Positions 7,081-12,066 of a DNA stretch of 12,066 nt are shown one piece after another. Under the pieces are notes generated by a model that was given only the letters and a program-made list of their open reading frames with translations, made no database searches and had not been told where the DNA came from. The position numbers and the translations under genes are program-made. Origin of the DNA: Spirochaetaceae bacterium (lineage in GTDB: Bacteria > Spirochaetota > Spirochaetia > Treponematales > Breznakiellaceae); NCBI GenBank assembly GCA_031284645.1, contig JAITXS010000128.1:1-12066 (forward strand), in the 5' to 3' direction. The first letter of the stretch is position 1. Each line of letters starts with the position of its first letter.

Positions 7081-8109
7081 CTAAGACTTTGTTTCCCGTC
7101 TTTCAATAATGCCGCTTATTCTGTCAAACTGTGCGATCGTATTATCATCTAAAGTAACCCTGCCGGAGAAAAACCCATAGACCTGCCGTACTTGATACAG
7201 TTGATAAAATACGTGATTCTTTCGACTGTATTGCTGAACAGGATAAAAAGTCATTTCAAGACGAAAGTTGTTGCTCGTAAATTTCCACGGTTTAAGCCAA
7301 CCGGACGGTGAAGCCTGAAAAGTAACCAGTTCCAGTTTATGCATTTTCCCGTTTACAAAAAAAGCGTTTTCCGTACCGTAGGAGTTATCCACAGTACCGT
7401 ATCCGATATTAAAGCTCAACTCCTGCCCGTCCCACAAGCCGCAGCCTGCCGCCCAATAATGCACATCTTTCAGAGGGCGCGTAATTCTTGACCAATAAAA
7501 AATACCCCATGCTTTGCCTCTGTTAAAAGCCATTTCCATATTTTCATATTGCATGACACCTTCAACGGACCACCACGGGGAACAGCGTAAAAATTGAAAG
7601 CGCTTGTTTTCTCCCAAATACATTGAATTCGTATAAATTGACTGCGCTTTTACCGGCTCAATAAGGACGACCTCGCCTCTTAGATTTCGATTGTGTCCGA
7701 CTTGCTGTATATCAACTTTAACGATCCTGCTGCCCTGCTCCAGGGCAATAAAATCAAGGATTGTTTTTTCATGCCGCAGCCTTATTGAATTTGCTACGCT
7801 TGTATTCGGAAGGCTCAAATCTCCCAGCGGAAAGGGAATTAAAATTACTCGTGAAGCTATATGTTTATCAATGAGCGATACTGCCGTTACGTGTATAAAA
7901 CCCAAATACCCGCCATCGTAAATTTCATAAACAAACATAAAGGATTTTGAAAAAATAACGTATCTGTCCGAAGAGCTCGTAAAGCGCTGCGGTGTCCAGG
8001 TAAAAGCAGGGTTATAGCTGAATACCGGTTTCCGCGCCCAGCCTAAATTAACCGGCGCCCCTTTGGTATCAATAATTGATGCTGGTTCTATGATTTCTAT
8101 CTGATTCAT
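7081..8109 (-). CDS. DUF2804 family protein
   Basis: 342 residues with no signal peptide or membrane segment. Length and aromatic strand-rich pattern fit the DUF2804 family: NLGWARKP at 21-28, QRFTSSSDRYVIFSK at 41-55, EIYDGGYLGFI, a central LRCSPWWSVEG segment, HYWAAGCGLWDGQELSFNIGYG, and a C-terminal NNFRLEMTFYP with the final GRVTLDDNTIAQFDRISGIIERR. The family is predicted to be a beta-rich, lipocalin-like fold of unknown biochemical function, often compared with AttH/CrtC-like proteins. The ATG overlaps the TGA of the upstream thioesterase gene by four bases (ATGA), so translation is probably coupled and the two proteins may share a pathway, perhaps handling an acyl or hydrophobic compound. 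That last point is inference from position. Confidence 0.85.
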   Translation of the reverse strand: MNQIEIIEPASIIDTKGAPVNLGWARKPVFSYNPAFTWTPQRFTSSSDRYVIFSKSFMFVYEIYDGGYLGFIHVTAVSLIDKHIASRVILIPFPLGDLSLPNTSVANSIRLRHEKTILDFIALEQGSRIVKVDIQQVGHNRNLRGEVVLIEPVKAQSIYTNSMYLGENKRFQFLRCSPWWSVEGVMQYENMEMAFNRGKAWGIFYWSRITRPLKDVHYWAAGCGLWDGQELSFNIGYGTVDNSYGTENAFFVNGKMHKLELVTFQASPSGWLKPWKFTSNNFRLEMTFYPVQQYSRKNHVFYQLYQVRQVYGFFSGRVTLDDNTIAQFDRISGIIERRETKS

Positions 8110-8516
8110 TCGGCAGGATTTTTATTCAGGCCTATCTTTGCCATAAACTTTTCATTGTTGATAATAAAACGTTCGTGCAGACCTTCCCCGATAAGATCGT
8201 CCCCGTTAAAAGCGCGTACTGAAAAAACAAGGCGTCTGCCGTCAATTTCTTTTAAGAGCGCCTGTGCGATGATTTTAGCACCAAGCGGGCTTGCCGAATT
8301 GTGTTTGATATTGACAAGGGTTCCGACTGTCGAACACCCTTCAGGGAGATAGTCACGCACCGCAGTGAAAGATGCCCTTTCCATGAGGGTAATCATTGCG
8401 GGCGTTGCGTACACGTCCAATCCGCCGCTTGCCAGCGTGCTTGCGATGTTTTTTTTGCTTACGATTTCCTCAAGCTCGGCTTTGAGTCCTATGTGTAAAT
8501 CTTTTTTTTCGTCCAT
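8106..8516 (-). CDS. Hotdog-fold thioesterase, FlK (fluoroacetyl-CoA thioesterase)-like
   Basis: 136 residues with a single hotdog domain. Family pattern: VYATPAMITLMERAS (35-49), STVGTLVNIKHNSASPLG (62-79) and GRRLVFSVRAFNGDDLIGEGLHERFII (93-119). Fluoroacetyl-CoA thioesterase FlK uses Thr42, Glu50 and His76; here T38, E46 and H72 have exactly the same spacing of 8 and 26 residues, so the catalytic triad appears intact. The enzyme should hydrolyse a short acyl-CoA thioester. Fluoroacetyl-CoA is unlikely to be the natural substrate; many relatives are general or unassigned thioesterases. The start is well supported by AAGGGG four bases before the ATG. It lies 81 nt downstream of gyrB with no clear terminator between them, and overlaps the DUF2804 gene by four bases. 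Confidence 0.87.
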   Translation of the reverse strand: MDEKKDLHIGLKAELEEIVSKKNIASTLASGGLDVYATPAMITLMERASFTAVRDYLPEGCSTVGTLVNIKHNSASPLGAKIIAQALLKEIDGRRLVFSVRAFNGDDLIGEGLHERFIINNEKFMAKIGLNKNPAE

Positions 8517-8597
8517 AAAACCCCTTACCTGCGCCGTGAATCAACCTTTTTTATAATGCTTTTGCAGGCCGCCGCCGGTAAACTTCCCCGTTTAAAT

Positions 8598-10520
8598 CTA
8601 AACATCCAGGTTAGAAACCAACAGAGAATTTTCCTCGATAAACTCCCGGCGCGGAGCCACATTCTCACCCATCAAGGTTGAAAAAATACGCTCGGCTTCT
8701 ACAAGATCATCAAGGTGAATTTGCGTAATATTCCGCCGCAGGGGATCCATCGTTGTTTCCCAAAGCTGATCGGGATTCATCTCGCCCAAGCCTTTGTAAC
8801 GCTGCACCGCAATCTTTTCGGGATCGAGTCCGGCTGAGGCAAGAATTTTGTCTTTTTCCGCATCGTCGTACGCATAAAACATTTTTTTCTCGTAACTTAT
8901 TCTGTAAAGCGGCGGCATGGCCAGATACACATGTCCGCGCTCTATAAGATCAGTCATATACCGGTAAAAAAAGGTGAGTAACAGTGTTCGTATATGGGAG
9001 CCGTCAACATCAGCATCAGCCATAATAATTATTTTATGATAGCGTATTTTTGCCGCATCAAATTCCACACCGGCCCCTGCGCCTATGCTCGCGATAATAG
9101 GCTGAAGTTTTTCGTTGGTAATAACCTTTTCAATACGCGTTTTTTCCACATTAAGCATTTTTCCGAACAGGGAAAGAATAGCCTGATTTTGCCTGTTCCT
9201 TCCCATTTTTGCGGAGCCTCCGGCGCTGTCGCCCTCAACAATAAAAAGCTCGCAGTTTGCCGGATCTTTATCGGAGCAATCGGCAAGTTTTCCCGGAAGA
9301 CCGGCACTGTCCATCGCGTTTTTCCGTCTCGTCGCATCCCGCGCCGCCCGCGCCGCCATACGCGCCTTTGCCGCCAAAATTGATTTTTCAAGAATCGCGC
9401 CAATCACTTCCGGGTGTTGATCAAAATACAATTCCAACTGTTCGTTAACAAACTGTTCGACAAGCCCCTTTACTTCGGAATTACCTAATTTTCCCTTTGT
9501 TTGTCCCTCAAACTGAGGATTAGGCAGCTTTACCGAAAGTACGGCGGTTAATCCTTCCCGCGCATCATCGCCGGAGAAGCTCTCGTCAAATTTCTTTGCC
9601 AGCTTTGATTTTTTAAGAAAGTCGTTTAAGGTCCTGGTCAAGGCTCCCTTAAAGCCGACAAGATGCGTGCCACCTTCACGGGTATTAATGTCGTTGACAA
9701 AAGAGTACATGATCTCGTTAAAACCGTCGTTATGCTGAATCGCGCACTCTAATTCAATTTCACCCTGAATATCGTCTTGTTTTGAGCCTTCAATATAAAT
9801 CGGCGTTTGGTAAAGCACTGTTTTGCCGGTATTAAGATATTCGACAAAACTTTTTACCCCGCCATCAAATTTAAATTCATGAACTTTCGGAACAGACAGC
9901 CGCTCATCCCGAATGATAATTTTTAAACCCTTATTGAGGAAGGCAAGCTCCCGCAGCCGGTTGGAAAGTGTATCAAAATTATATGTACCGATTTCAAAAA
10001 TCGAAGAATCCGCTTTCCAACGGATAACAGTACCGCAGCGCTCTGTTGTGCCGCTTTCCCTGACCGGAGATTCGGCAATACCGATTTTATATCGTTGGTA
10101 GTAAATTTTCCCGTCTTTGTGGACAAAAGCCTCACACCATTCGGAAAGAGCGTTGACAACTGAAACGCCGACGCCGTGCAGACCACCGGAAACTTTATAT
10201 GAATTCTTGTCAAACTTACCGCCCGCATGAAGACGGGTCATAACCAATTCCAGAGCGGAAACTTTTTCATCACGATGAAGATCAACGGGTATACCGCGTC
10301 CGTTGTCCTCGACCCGGACAACATCATTTCCCTCTAAAACTACAAGAATTTCCGTACAGAAGCCCTGCATGGCCTCATCAACCGAGTTATCTACCACTTC
10401 ATACACAAGATGATGAAGCCCGTCTAGACCTGTTGTCCCGATATACATACCGGGGCGCTTTCTTACAGCTTCCAGACCTTTTAATACTTGAATATTTTGC
10501 GCTGAATAATTCTGATCCAT
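8598..10520 (-). CDS. gyrB: DNA gyrase subunit B
   Basis: 640 residues, full length for the short (non-insert) GyrB class. It pairs with GyrA to introduce negative supercoils using ATP. The GHKL ATPase domain has EVVDNSVDEA (41-50; catalytic E41 and Mg-binding N45), EDNGRGIP (71-78) and GGLHGVGVSVVNAL (112-125). The transducer domain carries the QTKGKLGN lysine loop (340-347). Toprim has EGDSAGG (429-435), GKMLNVEKT (453-461) and DADVDGSHIRT (502-512); the tail has QRYKGLGEMNPDQLW (573-587). The usual PLRGK before ILNVEKA is SLFGK here. I favour GyrB over ParE because of overall length and the QRYKGLGEMN tail. GAGGT lies four bases before the ATG. No gyrA, dnaA or recF is adjacent. The leader contains two stem-loops. 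Confidence 0.97.
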   Translation of the reverse strand: MDQNYSAQNIQVLKGLEAVRKRPGMYIGTTGLDGLHHLVYEVVDNSVDEAMQGFCTEILVVLEGNDVVRVEDNGRGIPVDLHRDEKVSALELVMTRLHAGGKFDKNSYKVSGGLHGVGVSVVNALSEWCEAFVHKDGKIYYQRYKIGIAESPVRESGTTERCGTVIRWKADSSIFEIGTYNFDTLSNRLRELAFLNKGLKIIIRDERLSVPKVHEFKFDGGVKSFVEYLNTGKTVLYQTPIYIEGSKQDDIQGEIELECAIQHNDGFNEIMYSFVNDINTREGGTHLVGFKGALTRTLNDFLKKSKLAKKFDESFSGDDAREGLTAVLSVKLPNPQFEGQTKGKLGNSEVKGLVEQFVNEQLELYFDQHPEVIGAILEKSILAAKARMAARAARDATRRKNAMDSAGLPGKLADCSDKDPANCELFIVEGDSAGGSAKMGRNRQNQAILSLFGKMLNVEKTRIEKVITNEKLQPIIASIGAGAGVEFDAAKIRYHKIIIMADADVDGSHIRTLLLTFFYRYMTDLIERGHVYLAMPPLYRISYEKKMFYAYDDAEKDKILASAGLDPEKIAVQRYKGLGEMNPDQLWETTMDPLRRNITQIHLDDLVEAERIFSTLMGENVAPRREFIEENSLLVSNLDV

Positions 10521-10552
10521 GAATACCTCAATCTTGTGAACTTATCGCGGAA

Positions 10553-10597
10553 CAGACAACTTAAGACTGTCTGCCCCTTGCTTCTTGCCGCAGGGCA
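10553..10597 (-). promoter_or_regulatory. Overlapping stem-loops in the gyrB leader
   Basis: CAGACA (10553-10558) pairs with TGTCTG (10568-10573) across nine bases. TGCCC+TGC (10572-10576 and 10579-10581) pairs with GCA+GGGCA (10590-10597), with a two-base bulge. The two stems share bases 10572-10573, so they cannot both form completely. They end 32 bases before the gyrB start codon. This is seen in the sequence; any regulatory role is inference. Confidence 0.3.
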
Positions 10598-10666
10598 TCT
10601 TTAAAAGAAAAAAGACGTCAAACTGTTATGTGTCTACATTTCAAATTACCGTTTTATTACGCGGAG

Positions 10667-10697
10667 TTGAGACTTAAACTATCCCTGACTATATAAT
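10667..10697 (+). promoter_or_regulatory. Candidate sigma-70 promoter upstream of the hairpin-rich stretch
   Basis: TTGAGA (10667-10672), 17 bases, TATATA (10690-10695), with TATAAT overlapping at 10692-10697. Expected transcription start is around 10702-10706, a few bases before the first perfect hairpin (10710-10727). It points away from gyrB. Confidence 0.4.
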
Positions 10698-10703
10698 CTT
10701 ACT

Positions 10704-10895
10704 CAAATTCCCTTGCGGACGCAAGGGTACAGCGGCAATTCACCAGGGCGATTCTATTTACGGTGAATATAAGAAGGTGGTCTGCGTTAATCGGCGGATA
10801 ATAGGTCTGTATACGTTTCGGGGCCGGTAGGCGGGTCGCATACAGCCGGAATGTTAGGCGAAATTGGGGTGTAAATTTATTAAAAAAATTTAACC
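10704..10895 (+). ncRNA. Candidate structured non-coding RNA, unassigned
   Basis: Four stems follow each other. P1 is CCCTTGCG/CGCAAGGG (10710-10727), a perfect 8-bp stem with GA between. P2 is ATTCACC/GGTGAAT (10738-10744 and 10762-10768). P3 is CTGTATACG/CGCATACAG (10807-10815 and 10837-10845), nine pairs with one A-C mismatch, capped by GCC-GGTA-GGC (10823-10832). P4 is GGT(G)TAAATTT/AAATTTAACC (10868-10895), ten pairs with one bulged G. A plausible promoter sits just upstream. I do not recognise RNase P, SRP, 6S, tmRNA or a known riboswitch. Alternatives are an interspersed repeat, or the 76-codon minus-strand reading frame (10929-10699) over the same DNA. Confidence is low because no alignment was possible. 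Confidence 0.3.
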
Positions 10896-11023
10896 GTCCT
10901 CTTTCCCTATCACTCATTGTGCATTTCATACCCCTTGATTTTATTACCGGGGGGTGATCTTTTCCCTCGAGATCCTTAAGGGTGATCTTATCGCGCGTGA
11001 ATCACAGTTTCGCGGTTCCAGCC

Positions 11024-11051
11024 TTGACCAGAAAAATTAATAAGGTATAAT
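11024..11051 (+). promoter_or_regulatory. Strong sigma-70-like promoter
   Basis: TTGACC (11024-11029), 16 bases, then a perfect TATAAT (11046-11051). It points right, towards the decayed transposase fragment, tRNA-Phe and dxr. It may be the former promoter of the element, or a promoter separated from its gene by decay; read-through could reach the tRNA. Confidence 0.6.
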
Positions 11052-11074
11052 TTCCCCCTCGCCGGACACTTGTA

Positions 11075-11290
11075 TTGCAAGTTGCAGATCTTGAAAGTCA
11101 GCGAAAATATCCTCTCTATAAGACAGGGGAGAGCATCCGCGAAAAAACATTGGATGCGTACCGGATCGCTACGACAATTTTGGGTCGGCCTGTGCGGCGG
11201 AGAAGTCGGCCCTGCTTGGGGGAACTCTTCCGGTTTGACGGAAGCCATCACACGACTGGTTTGAAGGACAGCGGGGCAATTGAAGGTTCG
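11075..11290 (+). pseudogene. Decayed ISNCY-like transposase fragment, copy B
   Basis: The plus strand from about 11075 reads VADLESQRKYPLYKTGES, then REKTLDAYRIATTI, then RRRSRPCLGELFRFDGSHH. LGELxxxDGSHH followed by DWFEG is characteristic of the catalytic start of ISNCY-type transposases, and the ExTLxxxRIA plus Arg-rich stretch fits the segment before it. The frame is broken inside the motif: CATCAC-AC-GACTGGTTTGAAGG has two extra bases (AC), after which WFEGQRGN and a TGA are read in a shifted frame. Start, HTH and most of the core are missing. It covers the part just upstream of copy A (6924-7035), with DGSHH and WFE shared. It ends about 45 bp before the tRNA promoter. Confidence 0.65.
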
Positions 11291-11335
11291 CCGCAGTCCG
11301 ATGCGGAGCGTTGCGGGCAAATCACCGGCAAAGGA

Positions 11336-11364
11336 TTGACATTTTTTAAAATAAAATGTAGAAA
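11336..11364 (+). promoter_or_regulatory. Promoter of tRNA-Phe
   Basis: Perfect TTGACA (11336-11341), 17-base spacer, TAGAAA (11359-11364). The expected start is about seven bases before the mature tRNA 5' end at 11378. Confidence 0.65.
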
Positions 11365-11377
11365 TAATAAAACAGAA

Positions 11378-11450
11378 GCCGCTGTAGCTCAGTCGGTAGA
11401 GCAAAGGACTGAAAATCCTTGTGTCGAGAGTTCAATTCTCTCTGGCGGCA
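11378..11450 (+). tRNA. tRNA-Phe (GAA)
   Basis: A 73-base cloverleaf. The acceptor GCCGCTG (11378-11384) pairs with TGGCGGC (11443-11449), including two G-U pairs; the D stem is GCTC/GAGC; the anticodon stem AAGGA/TCCTT encloses CTGAAAA with anticodon GAA at 11411-11413; the variable loop is GTGTC; the T stem GAGAG/CTCTC has loop TTCAATT; discriminator A is at 11450. The 3' CCA is not encoded (ATA follows), so it must be added by CCA-adding enzyme. It has its own promoter and lies upstream of the small ORF and dxr on the same strand. Confidence 0.97.
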
Positions 11451-11475
11451 ATAGGTAACTCTTTATAGTATAAGA

Positions 11476-11513
11476 ATTTGTGGAAAATACCTGGAAAACA
11501 GGCATACACAAAT
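11476..11513 (+). other. Two-tier inverted repeat downstream of tRNA-Phe
   Basis: Outer arms ATTTGTG (11476-11482) and CACAAAT (11507-11513) enclose an inner CCTG-GAAAA-CAGG (11490-11502). A partial third arm CCCACAAAT follows at about 11532-11540. No T-run follows, so it is not a typical terminator. It lies in the 179-base gap before the 38-codon ORF and could be a leader structure or a binding site. Confidence 0.35.
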
Positions 11514-11629
11514 CATTGAAAACAAAAACTGCCCACAAATTACACCAAAACCCCTTTTGAGGGCGATGTATTCAGCAATTCTCATTTTCCCCGTTAGGCT
11601 CTTGGGTTGCAGTAAGGAGATAGTAAATT

Positions 11630-11746
11630 ATGGAGAGCACAATACAGCAAGCGGCGGGCAAGATGAAATTTGGTCAGCCTATTACCGGTTGTAATAGAGA
11701 TACTATAACCAGTTTGAATCAAAACAGCCATGAGCAGTGCAGATAA
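11630..11746 (+). CDS. 38-residue small ORF translationally coupled to dxr
   Basis: The ATG at 11630 is preceded by AAGGAG (11614-11619), the best ribosome site in this stretch, with a ten-base spacer. The frame runs 38 codons to TAA at 11744-11746, whose last A is the first base of the dxr ATG (TAATG). dxr itself has no comparable ribosome site (only GAG and GCAG nearby), so ribosomes finishing here would reinitiate on dxr. The peptide is polar with no signal peptide, membrane segment or recognised domain; it begins MESTIQQAAGKMKFGQP and has two Cys. It may act as a leader peptide for coupling or be a small functional protein. It is not rich in one amino acid, so classic attenuation is not indicated. 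The DNA evidence is good; protein function is unknown. Confidence 0.55.
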   Translation: MESTIQQAAGKMKFGQPITGCNRDTITSLNQNSHEQCR

Positions 11747-12066
11747 TGAAAAAACGTGTTGCAATTCTTGGGGCGACAGGCTCTATAGGAAAAAGTGCCC
11801 TTGATGTATTACGCGCCGCAAAAGATGATTTTTCTCCGGTGCTTTTTAGTGCATATCATGACAGCGAGGGCCTGTGCGCCCTTGCCAAAGAATTCCCCCA
11901 AGCGCTCGTGGCGCTTGGTTGCAAGGAAAATTCCGGCGGATTATCGGCGATTGATCAAAAACAGGTTTTTTACGGGAAAGAGGGTCTTTTACGTGCGATT
12001 GGCGAATGTGGCGCGGATATAGCCGTGAATGGTATCGCCGGTTCTGCCGGTTTGGAGCCTTCACTT
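11746..12066 (+). CDS. dxr: 1-deoxy-D-xylulose 5-phosphate reductoisomerase (3' end outside window)
   Basis: The first 107 residues are present and the frame is open at the window edge. The start KKRVAILGATGSIGKSALDVL (residues 2-22) is the NADPH-binding Rossmann motif of DXR, which normally reads GSTGSIG followed by TLDV. Residues 94-107 (VNGIAGSAGLEPSL) match the conserved segment before the substrate domain. DXR converts 1-deoxy-D-xylulose 5-phosphate to 2-C-methyl-D-erythritol 4-phosphate, the committed step of the MEP isoprenoid pathway, so this organism probably makes isoprenoids by that route. A GTG nine bases upstream in frame is possible; before that is a TGA. The start overlaps the stop of the 38-codon ORF. 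In Treponema pallidum dxr follows cdsA and uppS; here neither is upstream. Confidence 0.95.
   Translation, partial: MKKRVAILGATGSIGKSALDVLRAAKDDFSPVLFSAYHDSEGLCALAKEFPQALVALGCKENSGGLSAIDQKQVFYGKEGLLRAIGECGADIAVNGIAGSAGLEPSL

Larger units (their letters stand above)
10521..11377. other. 857-bp non-coding region between gyrB and tRNA-Phe
   Basis: It contains, left to right: the gyrB leader with two stem-loops (10553-10597); a TTGACG on the minus strand (10621-10616) without a good -10; a plus-strand promoter-like sequence (10667-10697); a hairpin-rich stretch (10704-10895); two copies of GGGTGATCTT (10952-10961 and 10980-10989) flanking CCTTAAGG; a strong promoter-like sequence (11024-11051); a decayed transposase fragment (11075-11290); and the tRNA promoter (11336-11364). 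Reading frames of 60-140 codons overlap here on both strands, but only the transposase fragment has recognisable coding character. Confidence 0.6.

Noticed and set aside
7385..7393. Perfect DnaA-box sequence TTATCCACA
   Set aside because: A single copy inside the DUF2804 coding region; the only other near-match is TGTGGAAAA at 11479-11487, so there is no cluster to support an origin.
10988..11404. 138-codon minus-strand frame across the tRNA region
   Set aside because: It overlaps the tRNA, its promoter and the transposase fragment read on the other strand; composition is not protein-like.
1..12066. CRISPR array, toxin-antitoxin pair or phage defence island
   Set aside because: No regularly spaced repeats occur, the small Xre protein has no toxin-like partner beside it, and the neighbouring genes are housekeeping or envelope-related.

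Overview
The window looks like chromosomal DNA of a spirochaete, most probably a Treponema-type organism. This is inferred from protein character: the GyrB toprim region reads GKMLNVEKT, which I remember as treponemal, the exported proteins have relaxed lipobox or signal sequences, and several hypothetical proteins have a treponemal flavour. No 16S or other decisive marker is present, so genus is not proven. There is no phage, CRISPR array or intact mobile element. I did not find a clear multi-gene novel system; the interest lies in regulatory DNA, small genes and decayed elements.

Region 1 (37-1506, minus strand) holds, in transcription order, a small Xre-type DNA-binding protein, a soluble hypothetical protein and a membrane CTP-dependent polyprenol/diacylglycerol kinase-like protein. 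A perfect 19-bp palindrome (1641-1659) lies upstream of the regulator. Region 2 (1886-3187, plus strand) is a two-TM protein with an extracytoplasmic sensor-sized domain, a very acidic linker with a 21-residue duplication, and a GGDEF-like C-terminal domain lacking the GGDEF signature.

Region 3 (6540-3294, minus strand) is a tight three-gene run: an exported hypothetical protein, an exported NlpC/P60-type cysteine peptidase with an odd N-terminus, and a ThiB-like thiamine-binding lipoprotein. No thiP or thiQ follows. A bidirectional terminator (about 3250-3289) separates it from region 2.

The 6541-7080 gap contains a decayed fragment of a DDE/integrase-core (ISNCY-like) transposase. Region 4 (10520-7081, minus strand) is gyrB, then a FlK-type hotdog thioesterase overlapping a DUF2804 gene by 4 nt (ATGA).

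Region 5 (10521-12066) is mostly non-coding. It has a gyrB leader with two stem-loops, a hairpin-rich stretch behind a plausible plus-strand promoter (possible structured RNA), a consensus-like promoter firing into a second decayed transposase fragment of the same family, tRNA-Phe(GAA) with its own promoter, and a 38-codon ORF with a strong Shine-Dalgarno whose stop codon overlaps the start codon of dxr (TAATG). dxr, the second enzyme of the MEP isoprenoid pathway, runs off the window end.
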